Assembly (NCBI GenBank): GCA_022649305.1
Contig: JALCNW010000001.1
Span: 62,001-126,000, forward strand
Direction: 5' to 3'
Origin: Enterobacter sp.
GTDB lineage: Bacteria; Pseudomonadota; Gammaproteobacteria; Enterobacterales; Enterobacteriaceae
DNA: 64,000 nucleotides
The notes beneath the pieces are model-generated. The model was not told the DNA's origin and did not search any database. It worked only from the letters and a program-made list of their open reading frames with translations. This document shows positions 49,028 through 56,688 of this stretch, one piece after another; within the stretch, counting starts at the first letter, position 1, and each line of letters begins with the position of its first letter. The position numbers were made by a program, and so were the translations under genes.

Positions 49028-49348
49028 ATGCACATTTCATCTGTACCGGCCACGGTGCCGGTTTCGTCACGCCTGTCGCCCGTACAGGTGTGGCAACAAT
49101 TGCTAACGTATCTTTTAGAGCACCATTACGGCCTGACACTTAACGACACGCCATTCCATGACGATGCAGCTATCCAGGAACATATCGAAGAAGGAGTTAC
49201 GCTGGCTGATGCAGTGAATTTCCTGGTGGAGCGTTATGAACTGGTGCGCACTGACCGTAAGGGATTCACCTGGCAGGAGCAGACACCGTTCCTGACCGCC
49301 ACCGATATTCTCAGGGCTAGGCGAGCTACCGGATTAATAAACACTTGA
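49028..49348 (+). CDS. cbtA: CbtA/YkfI/YpjF-family toxin
   Basis: The 106-aa protein matches CbtA-type toxins, with [20 protein letters not shown] and LNDTPFHDD near the N-terminus and [15 protein letters not shown] text before a polar C-terminus. These toxins inhibit polymerisation of MreB and FtsZ and so block cell division and shape. It pairs with the CbeA-like antitoxin directly upstream. The stop lies about 110 bases before the DUF4942 gene. Confidence 0.88.
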   Translation: MHISSVPATVPVSSRLSPVQVWQQLLTYLLEHHYGLTLNDTPFHDDAAIQEHIEEGVTLADAVNFLVERYELVRTDRKGFTWQEQTPFLTATDILRARRATGLINT

Positions 49349-49461
49349 ATTTTTCGAGCCTCATTCCTGATTTTTACCTCTGCGCTTTCCACCCTTTTTA
49401 TTCATCGCATAATGCGCCTGCCACTTCCGGCAGGCGTGTTTGCTTTTATGGACGATTGACA

Positions 49462-50295
49462 ATGCAAACAGAACCCGATGTATTAACGGAAAACAATGAA
49501 CTCATCTGCTCGACCAGTATCGAACGTATTGTCACTGGTCGCGATGCAGCACTGATGCAGATTACACAGATCATCGAGCAGCTTGATGCTATTTCCCGGT
49601 TAACCTCAGAAATCGGCGGTGGTACAGCGCAAGACTGGGGGATGAAAGCTGGACATCGTTACTATAGTTGGCTGACAGAAAAGGTAGATAAAGCGCTGCC
49701 TGCCGTCACCCGTAATATCGACCGCAATATTTGGCGCGACCTGATGTTGAAATCTGGCATGATGGCATTAATGGATGCTCAGGCTCGTGACCAGTGGCAT
49801 AAGAACCTGGAAGAGGGGGATCTGCCTGCCATCAGTGAAGCGAATATCCTCAGTACCTTTGAGCAGCTACATCTGAACAAATTGGATGTTTTTGAGCGAG
49901 GAATTATCAATGTGTTTAAAGGGCTATCGTGGAATTACAAAACTAACAGTCCTTGTAGCTTCGGTAAGAAGATTATTGTCAACAATCTGGTGACGTATAA
50001 CCGCTGGGGTTTCAGTCTTAACTGGGGCTGGCGGCGGGATCAACTGGCGGACCTGGAGCGAATGCTCTTTTTGCTGGATAGTAAACCCATTCCTGACAAC
50101 CGGGGTGATATCTCCACTCGTTTGATGGAGCATATCCGGGATAATCCTGCTAAGGACGTTTACGAGGATGAGTTCTTCAGCATTCGTTACTTTCAGAAGG
50201 GTACCGCGCATCTGACGTTTAAGCGTCTGGATCTGATAGAGAGGATGTATGACATTATTGCGAAGCACTACCCGGGGATGCTAGCAGCACGTTAG
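49462..50295 (+). CDS. DUF4942 protein downstream of CbtA
   Basis: A 277-aa protein of the DUF4942 type regularly follows cbtA in enterobacterial islands. Segments such as LMLKSGMMALMDAQARDQWHKNLE and FNVFKGLSWNYKTNSPCSFGKK-like text fit that family by memory. No function is known. The ATG at 49,462 has GGACG upstream; earlier in-frame codons would overlap cbtA. It is the last gene before the attachment remnant. Confidence 0.72.
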   Translation: MQTEPDVLTENNELICSTSIERIVTGRDAALMQITQIIEQLDAISRLTSEIGGGTAQDWGMKAGHRYYSWLTEKVDKALPAVTRNIDRNIWRDLMLKSGMMALMDAQARDQWHKNLEEGDLPAISEANILSTFEQLHLNKLDVFERGIINVFKGLSWNYKTNSPCSFGKKIIVNNLVTYNRWGFSLNWGWRRDQLADLERMLFLLDSKPIPDNRGDISTRLMEHIRDNPAKDVYEDEFFSIRYFQKGTAHLTFKRLDLIERMYDIIAKHYPGMLAAR

Positions 50296-50357
50296 ACTCA
50301 TACTGGATCAAATTGTGTCTTCGCCCCGATTCGAGTCCCAAAATCAACTAGTTAATG

Positions 50358-50378
50358 TGTTGGTATCGATGTTGGTAT
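50358..50378 (+). repeat. TGTTGGTAT direct repeats, likely integrase arm sites
   Basis: TGTTGGTAT occurs twice with a 12-base period (50,358 and 50,370), about 55 bases inside the leuX-like attachment trace. P4-type tyrosine integrases bind short arm-type repeats placed like this. Confidence 0.55.
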
Positions 50379-50430
50379 ATTATCTAAATGTCTATTTTTT
50401 ATTATTTTAAATCAGAAGGTTAATTATTAT

Positions 50431-50448
50431 GTTCGAGTCCGGCCTTCG
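50431..50448 (+). other. attR: remnant of leuX tRNA 3' end
   Basis: GTTCGAGTCCGGCCTTCG equals the T-arm and acceptor end of leuX (tRNA-Leu, CAA). After this stretch the match stops (CCCTCA instead of GCACCA), so it is the duplicated core left by integration, not a tRNA gene. A partial look-alike (TTCGAGTCC then CAAAATCAAC) lies at about 50,332-50,348. Confidence 0.72.
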
Positions 50449-50451
50449 CCC

Positions 50452-51321
50452 TCACCCTCTAAAAACCTCCCGCCGATGCCAATCCACAAAACCCTCCCTC
50501 GGGTAATTCCCTTTCACCATCGGTAGCGCAATTTGCTTCCCAGCAAAATCCCAGAACAGTCTTCCAACGATCCCGCTGCCATTCACCGCCTCAGACACCA
50601 GCACCCGCATACCGTCATCCAGCCCAATTGAGCCTTTATCAAATGCCTTATGGTGAATTGCACACAGCGCCAGCCCGTTCGGAATTTCGCAAGGTCCGCC
50701 ATGCTGCTTCCATTTAATATGTGCCGCTTCGAGAGCCACAGAGGCGTTGTCGTGTCGCATATCGAACCCGCAGATGGCGCATTCATAGTTATAGGCGCGG
50801 AGCACCTGCTGACGGAACAACGGATCGCGAACCTTGCGAATCTGCTGGATATCAAAGCCCATCTCATCGGCGATCTCTTCCTGAATGCTTTCAGGGAAAT
50901 GCGCTTCCAGAATTTGCTGGGCCAGTGAACCAATAAGTTTTTTGTTTTTCGTCAGCAGCGCGTAATGCGCTTCATCGAAACCGCCAGCAACGTTGTGTTC
51001 AACCAGCTCTCCCGCAGGTGGCTGCTTGCTGCCAATAGTTGAACAGCGTTCATCATTCTGGAGTTCCCAAAAGCCATCGCCCTTAAGACGCCAGAAGGGC
51101 ATGTCGGGTCGATACTGGGCGCGCTGTGGGCCAAAACGTTCCAGCAGGCTATGCAGCGGGTCGCGCACTTCTGTGCCGTAGTTGAACAGGCGAGCATGCC
51201 CGCGCTGATAGTTCGCGAGAACATACAAAAGCAATAAAGGCTTATGTGGCGCACGTTGTTCGCCTTTGCGCCAGATGGTGATGTCGGCAATTGCCTGTTC
51301 GAGCGTTTTACTGGAAGCCAT
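50452..51321 (-). CDS. McrA-like HNH endonuclease with probable phosphorothioate-binding domain
   Basis: The product (about 289 aa) has an N-terminal domain with RAPHKPLLLLYVLANY, FGPQRAQYRPDMPFWRLKGDGFWE and similar features of the sulfur-binding domain of ScoMcrA/SprMcrA-type enzymes. The C-terminal HNH domain has CAICGFDM, AAHIKW and CAIHHKAFD (ββα-metal fold, with zinc cysteines). Such enzymes cut DNA that carries phosphorothioate modification, and sometimes methylcytosine, from foreign dnd-bearing sources. The gene begins four bases beyond the attachment trace, so it belongs to the older chromosome or another module. The start is uncertain: ATG at 51,321 or a TTG at 51,363. Confidence 0.78.
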   Translation of the reverse strand: MASSKTLEQAIADITIWRKGEQRAPHKPLLLLYVLANYQRGHARLFNYGTEVRDPLHSLLERFGPQRAQYRPDMPFWRLKGDGFWELQNDERCSTIGSKQPPAGELVEHNVAGGFDEAHYALLTKNKKLIGSLAQQILEAHFPESIQEEIADEMGFDIQQIRKVRDPLFRQQVLRAYNYECAICGFDMRHDNASVALEAAHIKWKQHGGPCEIPNGLALCAIHHKAFDKGSIGLDDGMRVLVSEAVNGSGIVGRLFWDFAGKQIALPMVKGNYPREGFVDWHRREVFRG

Positions 51322-51480
51322 CGCGTTGCTTAATAAGGTAAATAATTGCGATGATGCTCGCAAAACTCCTTACGATCAACCCACCACTGCACCATTACCA
51401 GTAAAAGCGCCAGTGACAGCAATCATCATTATTTTCTGAATCCGCCTCGCATTTTTCATTTTTGCCTGATCATAAAAAGG

Positions 51481-51507
51481 CTGTGTTTTTATTCAGTGCG
51501 GTATAAT
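51481..51507 (+). promoter_or_regulatory. LexA box and -10 element of symE
   Basis: CTGTGTTTTTATTCAG (51,481-51,496) fits the LexA consensus CTG-N10-CAG, and TATAAT follows at 51,502-51,507. The box sits between the -35 and -10 positions, where LexA blocks transcription. E. coli symE is known to be SOS-induced. Confidence 0.72.
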
Positions 51508-51554
51508 AGGCATCAGAGATTACCCCTGAACGTGAAAGGATTTTTTTACCGATA

Positions 51555-51640
51555 ATAAAGTAACGAAGGATCGCGATATGAAGGTGCTAGAACACCCTCA
51601 CACCGCTAACCACAAACAACTAATAAGGAGTTGAATATGG
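51555..51640 (-). ncRNA. Possible SymR-like antisense RNA
   Basis: The minus strand over the symE leader and start codon contains GTTAGCGGTGTGAGGGTGTT followed by CTAGCACC, loosely like the start of E. coli SymR as I remember it, with a small GGTG...CACC hairpin. Antisense control of symE by SymR is established in E. coli; presence here is inference only. Confidence 0.3.
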
Positions 51641-52095
51641 CTGCGACGAATTTTAAGCCAGAGTTTACTATTTTCAAAACGGAATCAGACGCTTTTAGCG
51701 ATATGATCGAAAACCGCGATCTAATACGCAAAAATAGCACCCGCCGTCTTCACGGCAATCAGACCGTTGTTGCGCCGATCCATCCCCGTGCGGAGACGCC
51801 AGAAGCCAGCGCTGCCTGCTGCGAACTGTATTCGCGGGTTGAAAATAAATATCTTCCACTTGGTGGCGAATGGCTCACCCGAGCGGGTTTTATCCACGGT
51901 ATGCCTGTCAAAATTCGGGTCATGAAAGACTGTATTGTGATTACCCCGCAACATACAAGAGAGTTATGGGGATGTCTGGAAGGTATGAGTGTGGCGAATA
52001 TTAATAAACAGAAAGTCGCGCAGTGGTTAAAGACGTTTCCAGGGGCATTAAATGATATTGGCGATATACCGGTGATTAGGCGCGTGAAAGGGTAG
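51631..52095 (+). CDS. symE: SymE-family toxin, SOS-induced
   Basis: The ATG at 51,637 gives 152 residues; a GTG-like alternative lies two codons earlier. The C-terminal half has the AbrB/SpoVT-like SymE core: YLPLGGEWLTRAGF, then GMPVKIRVMKDCIVITPQ. SymE was described as an RNA-degrading or nucleoid-condensing toxin under triple control by LexA, antisense SymR and Lon. AAGGAG lies before the start. In E. coli it sits in the immigration control region next to restriction genes; here it lies next to an HNH restriction gene. Confidence 0.82.
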   Translation: MNMAATNFKPEFTIFKTESDAFSDMIENRDLIRKNSTRRLHGNQTVVAPIHPRAETPEASAACCELYSRVENKYLPLGGEWLTRAGFIHGMPVKIRVMKDCIVITPQHTRELWGCLEGMSVANINKQKVAQWLKTFPGALNDIGDIPVIRRVKG

Positions 52096-52154
52096 GCAGT
52101 GTCAGCTTTACTTCAGACGCTACACCTCATGCGATTCTGGCATTAACAAAACGA

Positions 52155-52180
52155 TACGGGTATGTTATCTCATGCCCGTA
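52155..52180. terminator. Hairpin between convergent symE and DUF1493 genes
   Basis: TACGGGTATG and CATGCCCGTA pair (10 bp, one G-T) around TTATCT. It lies between converging genes and could stop transcription from both sides. Confidence 0.55.
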
Positions 52181-52191
52181 ATATTCCTGGC

Positions 52192-52563
52192 TCAATCCTG
52201 CTTTATTTGCGCTTTTACAGCGTTAACCAGCACAGCATGAAGTTCACCGACTGTTAAATCACGTATGACCGGTTCAGGTATGCCACGTATCCAGCGCATA
52301 AATCGACAGATACCAAAAAAATCTATGCCTTCCCCCGTAAACAGATACTCGTTCTCAGCAAGAGAGAACGTTTTCATATAGCCATCTTCTTCCGTGGCAA
52401 GTTGAACGGCAAAAGCTTTTTCGCAGTCTTCCAGTAGGTCTTCGCCGTCCATACCGCAAATATGTAAATCGGCTTCAATCCAGGTGTTGCTATCAATAAA
52501 TTTACGGTGTTCACCTGAAGAGTTTCGAACAACCTCAATGACTTGTAAGAGAGTCGGCTCCAT
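52192..52563 (-). CDS. DUF1493-type small protein
   Basis: The 123-aa protein resembles DUF1493 proteins (acyl-carrier-like fold): EADLHICGMDGEDLLEDCEKAF near residues 30-51 is the family-like stretch, although the middle Asp is not a serine that would carry a phosphopantetheine arm. Its role is unknown. It lies downstream of hcp on the same strand but behind a terminator, so it has its own expression. Confidence 0.5.
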   Translation of the reverse strand: MEPTLLQVIEVVRNSSGEHRKFIDSNTWIEADLHICGMDGEDLLEDCEKAFAVQLATEEDGYMKTFSLAENEYLFTGEGIDFFGICRFMRWIRGIPEPVIRDLTVGELHAVLVNAVKAQIKQD

Positions 52564-52652
52564 AAGGATGATTCCTGAAGATAGAAAAAACTGACTTGCC
52601 CAGGTAGCGCTTCGTTTGCACGGGCCAACAAGAGCAAAGTTTCTGCGGCCCG

Positions 52653-52677
52653 AAAAAGCTTAAAATGAGTTTAAGCT
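52653..52677 (-). terminator. Rho-independent terminator of the hcp operon
   Basis: On the minus strand, AGCTTAAA-CTCAT-TTTAAGCT is followed by TTTTT. The stem overlaps the hcp stop codon. Confidence 0.8.
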
Positions 52678-53150
52678 ATTGCCATATGATTCCAGGCATC
52701 TCTGTAAACTATATTCCCATCACAATGTTTCCACGTTATAGCCTCATATCTGAGCTCGATCGTCTCTGTATGCGTTCCTGTTCCTGAGCCCGGGAATAAA
52801 TTCGGTGTTATGCCTGTGATCTTTACATTCTCCAGGATAATGTTGAAATACTCTCTTTCAATTCCTGCATCATCAATTTGATACATTTTTATCGTAGCTG
52901 ATTTTAGAGTTTGGTTTTCACATAATGCTCTGCAGAGAACCGGTGTTGTTTTATCAAACTCTTTCTGAACGGCAATTGGTGTATGTACACGAGTGCCTGT
53001 CAATCGGCCTGTATTTCCACTCACAGGAATGGTGAGATGGTGAGTGACCGCTTTTAATTCAATCGCACCTAATCGACCGAAAACTATGGAACCTCCTACA
53101 ACCGGTGAGCCATTAGCATCGGTTAACCAAAGATATGCTGGATTTGACAT
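52671..53150 (-). CDS. hcp: Hcp-family type VI secretion tube protein
   Basis: The 159-aa protein has typical Hcp features: a beta-rich fold with THHLTIPV, TGTRVHTPIAVQKEFDKTTP and the C-terminal ETIELRYEAITWKHCDGNI. Hcp forms the inner tube of type VI machines and carries effectors through it. No other T6SS core gene is in the window, so it is an orphan hcp. The start is two bases after the stop of the 115-aa gene, with GAGGAA upstream. The three genes make one operon that ends in a clear terminator. Confidence 0.85.
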   Translation of the reverse strand: MSNPAYLWLTDANGSPVVGGSIVFGRLGAIELKAVTHHLTIPVSGNTGRLTGTRVHTPIAVQKEFDKTTPVLCRALCENQTLKSATIKMYQIDDAGIEREYFNIILENVKITGITPNLFPGSGTGTHTETIELRYEAITWKHCDGNIVYRDAWNHMAIA

Positions 53151-53152
53151 GA

Positions 53153-53500
53153 TTATTCCTCATTTATGTTTACAAAAGAAGGTAGGTGTAACATCGCCAC
53201 GACCCATATGAATAAGCCAATAAGTTTTATAGGCCACGGCTCAAGGACAGCTATGCAAGCAAATGTACCTACGATGAGTAAAGGACCTGATAACACATCT
53301 AGGATTCCGCCAAAAATATGTATCTTTCCTGGCAGGAATTTATTCATGACTAGTGAAATAATGTAGGCGCTAATGGTAATGATGCAAAAGGCAATTGTTT
53401 TATCATGCCATGTTTCAAATTCTACCCAGCAAAAAATATAAAGTAAGACTAAATATGAGCAAAGTAGTAGATTTATAATGGGGATGATAAATTTACTCAT
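53153..53500 (-). CDS. Small membrane protein in hcp operon (possible immunity)
   Basis: The 115-aa protein has about four membrane segments (roughly 5-25, 36-53, 65-82 and 88-105) and little soluble part. It overlaps the upstream 227-aa gene by eight bases and precedes hcp by two bases. A membrane-bound immunity protein against a pore-forming partner is a reasonable guess from the arrangement, not from sequence similarity. Confidence 0.6.
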   Translation of the reverse strand: MSKFIIPIINLLLCSYLVLLYIFCWVEFETWHDKTIAFCIITISAYIISLVMNKFLPGKIHIFGGILDVLSGPLLIVGTFACIAVLEPWPIKLIGLFIWVVAMLHLPSFVNINEE

Positions 53501-54176
53501 ATGAGCCTACCATATGTTTTACATTTAGTTTTTCATTAACTTTATTTATGATCTGATTAAACATAGGTTTCCCTTCTGAGTAACCTGCATGGATAGCATC
53601 TACGAAAGGCTGGACGGCATCAGCAAAGAGAAAGTAGAGTAAATCGTAGTCTCGGGGTCTAAGAAGTTCGTATATCTCTGGTGCTTCTGCTTTAAGTTTA
53701 TCAGATGTTCTGATTGCGCGTTCAGCTAGGCCCCCAAACAACAGGAGTGTACTCAGTCCTGTTATTGGATTTAATTTTCCTTTGAAAACCACAAACGTAA
53801 AAGATGTTCTTTCAATAACGCGTTTCGCAATAGCCGATGCAATAGTATTTGTGAATACTCTACCTAATATTGAAGAAGCTACGGGTCTATAAATCTTATC
53901 TTGCTCAGCCTCCGTTAAATATCTGTTGAATAATTCAAATGTTTGTTTGGCTGCATTGACTATGTTATCGTAGTTCAAAATGTCTTTTCTGATAGCGGCA
54001 GCTATTCGAATTCTTTCAGTTTCACGTTCATATCTTGTATCGGTGTCAAAGATACCATAGATCAGATAGCCATAATCTAGCGGAACTGATAAGCCTCCAT
54101 TTATAAATCCTGTAACTGTATCAGGAGAATCGATTATGTTGCATAATCTCTGGGCTATATTTTCTATATCAGCCAT
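53493..54176 (-). CDS. Unknown protein in hcp operon (possible effector)
   Basis: The 227-aa product is mostly helical, without signal peptide. A hydrophobic, Gly-containing stretch (about 130-155, with NPITGLSTLLLFGG) could insert into membranes. It is the first gene of a three-gene unit with a small membrane protein and hcp. If it is a cargo of Hcp, the membrane protein would be its immunity partner. I recognise no family. Confidence 0.55.
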   Translation of the reverse strand: MADIENIAQRLCNIIDSPDTVTGFINGGLSVPLDYGYLIYGIFDTDTRYERETERIRIAAAIRKDILNYDNIVNAAKQTFELFNRYLTEAEQDKIYRPVASSILGRVFTNTIASAIAKRVIERTSFTFVVFKGKLNPITGLSTLLLFGGLAERAIRTSDKLKAEAPEIYELLRPRDYDLLYFLFADAVQPFVDAIHAGYSEGKPMFNQIINKVNEKLNVKHMVGSYE

Positions 54177-54363
54177 GATAAACCCTTTAAGGAAGGCATA
54201 AAGAGTTATATCAATGCGATATTTTTTTGATTACGACAATTTATATTAGCTAAAAAATAAATTAAGTGTTTCTTATCGCTGTGATTTCAGTCGTGAGATA
54301 ATTTGCGACTTTATGCCAATACCACACAATCACCGCTAAAATGCGGCAGCCAAGCTAACCCGC

Positions 54364-55371
54364 TCATGCTCTGCTACTCGACGCCCGCACCTTCATCCTC
54401 CCCGCCAGCGTCACGTGCGTCGCCGCATCCTCCTGATGGCACAAATACTCCACCGCCAGCCGCCCAAGCTCGCTGTACGGCAGTTGAATACTGGTCAGCG
54501 CGGGAGTGAGCTGTTCGGAAATCTTCTGGTCGTCGTAGCCTGCCAGCAGTATATCGTTCGGGATGTTCACGCCGTTCACTGCCAGCGACTGATAGCAGCC
54601 GATGGCCAGCCAGTCGCTGGCGCAGAAGATGGCGTCTGGCCGTTCTTTCAGTTCCAGCAGCGCGGTAGTGGCGGAATAGGACTCGCTAAACTGCCAGTTG
54701 GTCTGACACACCAGGGCGTCGTCGCACGGGAGTCCGGCCTGTTCCAGCGCGGCACGGTAGCCTGCCAGCCGCTGGCGGGAGGCCTCCATCCAGCTTTCGC
54801 CGGTGATGTGGGCAATGCGCGTCGCACCGCAGGCAATCAGATGTTTTGTCACCTGAAACGCGTTGGCGTAATCGTCGGGCACAAATGAGGGCAGCAGCGG
54901 CGAGCCGGGATCGCGTTGGTTAAGCAGCACCAGCGGCAGGCGGGTGCAGTCCTGGAACGCAGCCATGTCGACCAGCGTGGTAACCGGGGAGGCGAGAATA
55001 ATCCCCACGCAGTTGCGCTTTTCAAGCTGGCGAATGATGTTCAGCGCCAGCTCCACGTCGTCGCCGTAGTCATACACGGTGAGCAGCGTTTCGTTGCGCC
55101 AGGCCGCTTCCCGAGCCTGGCTGATGGCGTCGATAAACGGGTCGTAGCTTTGCAGGGAACTGACCAGCAGGGCCACCTCTTCCTGATTGCGCGGGGCGTG
55201 GATGGCGGGCAGGCGGTCGTAGCCAAGCTCGGTGGCAACGCCGATCACCCGCTGGCGGGTCTCGTCGCTGAGCTTGATGTTGCGAGACTGGTTGAGCACC
55301 AGCGATACCGTCGCCTGCGACACCCCGGCCGCACGCGCAATATCGTTCATCGTGACTTTGTTTTTCCGCAT
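54364..55371 (-). CDS. LacI-family regulator of the glycosidase/transporter unit
   Basis: The 335-aa protein starts with a LacI helix-turn-helix (MNDIARAAGVSQATVSLVLN) and continues with a periplasmic-binding-like effector domain (GIILASPV, LAGYDDQKIS, SIQLPYSELGRLA). It is divergent from a glycosidase gene with a 189-base shared control region, so it is probably the repressor of that unit, responding to a breakdown product of a glycoside. ATG at 55,371 is preferred; 11 extra residues from 55,404 would be charged and unusual. Confidence 0.8.
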   Translation of the reverse strand: MRKNKVTMNDIARAAGVSQATVSLVLNQSRNIKLSDETRQRVIGVATELGYDRLPAIHAPRNQEEVALLVSSLQSYDPFIDAISQAREAAWRNETLLTVYDYGDDVELALNIIRQLEKRNCVGIILASPVTTLVDMAAFQDCTRLPLVLLNQRDPGSPLLPSFVPDDYANAFQVTKHLIACGATRIAHITGESWMEASRQRLAGYRAALEQAGLPCDDALVCQTNWQFSESYSATTALLELKERPDAIFCASDWLAIGCYQSLAVNGVNIPNDILLAGYDDQKISEQLTPALTSIQLPYSELGRLAVEYLCHQEDAATHVTLAGRMKVRASSSRA

Positions 55372-55515
55372 TATCCGTCTCTCCCTCTCGCGACATCGCA
55401 TCATACCTTAACTGTTCGCCAAAGCGCCGCCGATCACGTTTCTTCTTCGTCGATCCGTTAACTCTGTGATGGTTGTCGCTTTTCTGAACGTCATCATTTG
55501 CTCATTTATCATGCT

Positions 55516-55540
55516 GCTAATATTTATTAGCTAAATATTA
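55516..55540. promoter_or_regulatory. Overlapping palindromes, possible LacI-type operator
   Basis: GCTAATA-TT-TATTAGC (55,516-55,531) overlaps TAATATTTA-TTAGC-TAAATATTA (55,518-55,540), directly upstream of the glycosidase gene. Perfect symmetry and position suit an operator, but the centre lacks the CG step common in LacI-family sites. Confidence 0.45.
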
Positions 55541-55560
55541 TCAGTCTTCGAGGAGCAACG

Positions 55561-56643
55561 ATGAAAAAGCAATGGAGCAAGGAACAGGCGCAGGCGTGGT
55601 ATCAGCAAAAGGGCTGGCTGTGCGGGTTTAACTATCTGCCGTCGACGGCGGTGAACTGGACCGATATCTGGCAGGAAGAAACGTTCGATGTCGACACCAT
55701 TGACCGCGAGCTGGGCTGGGCGGCGGACGCGGGCTACAACACCCTGCGCATCAACCTGCCGTTCATTGTCTGGCAGCATGACCGCGACGGCCTGATGGCG
55801 CGTATCGACCGCTTCCTGACAATGGCCGATCGTCGCGGATTCAGCACTATGCTGACGCTGATGGACGACTGCGGGTTCTCGGGTGACGAGCCGTATCTGG
55901 GGCCGCAAAAGCCGCCGGTGCCGGGCAAGCACAATAGCCAGGCGGCGGCGAGTCCGGGACGCGAAAAAGTGTGCGATCGCGACTGTTGGCCGCAGATTGA
56001 GCGCTATATCCGCGACGTTGTTCGCCAGTTCCGTGACGATAAGCGCGTGCTGCTGTGGGACCTGTACAACGAGCCGGGCAACCGCGGGATATTTGCCACC
56101 GGCACCGAAGAGGTGCTGTACGACGAGAAGCTCGAAACCTGCGCGCACGAGCTGATGAAGCTGGCGTTCCAGTGGGTGCGCGAAGAAGATCCCACGCAGC
56201 CGCTGACCGTCTGCGCGTGGCGGCTGCCAGCGGAGGTGGAAGATGAAATCTTCTATCAGCATCCGCTGGACCAGACTGCGCTGGCCCTGTCGGACGTGGT
56301 GAGCTATCACGCCTACACTCATACCGCCCGCATGACGGCGATTATCCAGCAGCTTCAGCAGCTTGGGCGTCCTATCTTCTGCACCGAATGGCTGGCGCGA
56401 CACGTGGGCGGCACGATGGAAGAACAACTGCCGCTGATGTACATGGCGAAGGTCGCGCCGTACCAGTGGGGCCTGGTGCGCGGCAAAACGCAGACGTGGC
56501 TGCCGTGGCCGGTGGTGATGAAGGAGTCTACAGACTACTGCCGCCTGTGGTTCCACGACGTCTTTGAGGAAAACGGCATCCCGTTCTCGCGCAAAGAGAT
56601 CGCGCTGCTCCGCCACCTCCGTAAAATCGCCCCGCAGGGCTAA
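55561..56643 (+). CDS. GH5-like (clan GH-A) glycosidase, cytoplasmic
   Basis: The 360-aa protein has a TIM-barrel glycosidase pattern: LLWDLYNEPG gives the acid/base Glu171 in NEP, and IFCTEWLARH gives the likely nucleophile Glu276. No signal peptide is present, so it acts on an imported oligosaccharide or glycoside. The substrate (mannoside, xyloside or glucoside) cannot be told. AGGAG stands seven bases before the start. It is co-directional with the sugar transporter that follows after 45 bases and is probably controlled by the divergent LacI-type protein. The high-GC codon use contrasts with the island. Confidence 0.75.
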   Translation: MKKQWSKEQAQAWYQQKGWLCGFNYLPSTAVNWTDIWQEETFDVDTIDRELGWAADAGYNTLRINLPFIVWQHDRDGLMARIDRFLTMADRRGFSTMLTLMDDCGFSGDEPYLGPQKPPVPGKHNSQAAASPGREKVCDRDCWPQIERYIRDVVRQFRDDKRVLLWDLYNEPGNRGIFATGTEEVLYDEKLETCAHELMKLAFQWVREEDPTQPLTVCAWRLPAEVEDEIFYQHPLDQTALALSDVVSYHAYTHTARMTAIIQQLQQLGRPIFCTEWLARHVGGTMEEQLPLMYMAKVAPYQWGLVRGKTQTWLPWPVVMKESTDYCRLWFHDVFEENGIPFSRKEIALLRHLRKIAPQG

Positions 56644-56652
56644 TAATAACGA

Positions 56653-56672
56653 CCCGGCGGTTCACCGCCGGG
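56653..56672 (+). repeat. Intercistronic hairpin
   Basis: CCCGGCGG-TTCA-CCGCCGGG, 8 perfect pairs, lies between the glycosidase and transporter genes. No T-run follows, so it may stabilise the upstream mRNA end or tune the expression ratio. Confidence 0.55.
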
Positions 56673-56688
56673 CAGCAAGGTACGCACT

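Larger units (their letters stand above)
1..50448. mobile_element. Right part of a leuX-integrated defence island
   Basis: A continuous block of accessory genes (several anti-phage systems, then AlpA, inovirus-Gp2-like, YeeP/YfjP-like, YfjQ-like, RadC-like and CbeA/CbtA-like genes) ends at an 18-bp match to the 3' end of the enterobacterial leuX tRNA gene at 50,431-50,448. This is the expected right attachment remnant of a P4/CP4-type integrative element. GC content is visibly lower and more uneven inside (Zorya and druH are AT-rich) than in the flank beyond 54 kb. The integrase and the intact tRNA are not in the window, so the left boundary is unknown and the element is longer than 50 kb. 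The island assignment is inference from gene content plus the attachment trace. Confidence 0.8.

Noticed and set aside
50431..50448. A complete tRNA-Leu gene at the island end
   Set aside because: Only the last part of the tRNA is matched, and the discriminator/CCA end and the anticodon arm are missing.
54415..55461. Long plus-strand frames over the LacI-type gene
   Set aside because: They are shadows of a gene with an unmistakable LacI helix-turn-helix; no ribosome sites or domains.
55531..56616. A 361-codon open frame on the minus strand opposite the GH5-like gene
   Set aside because: It is the antisense of a high-GC gene with clear catalytic motifs; its translation is rich in Arg, His and Gln without family features.
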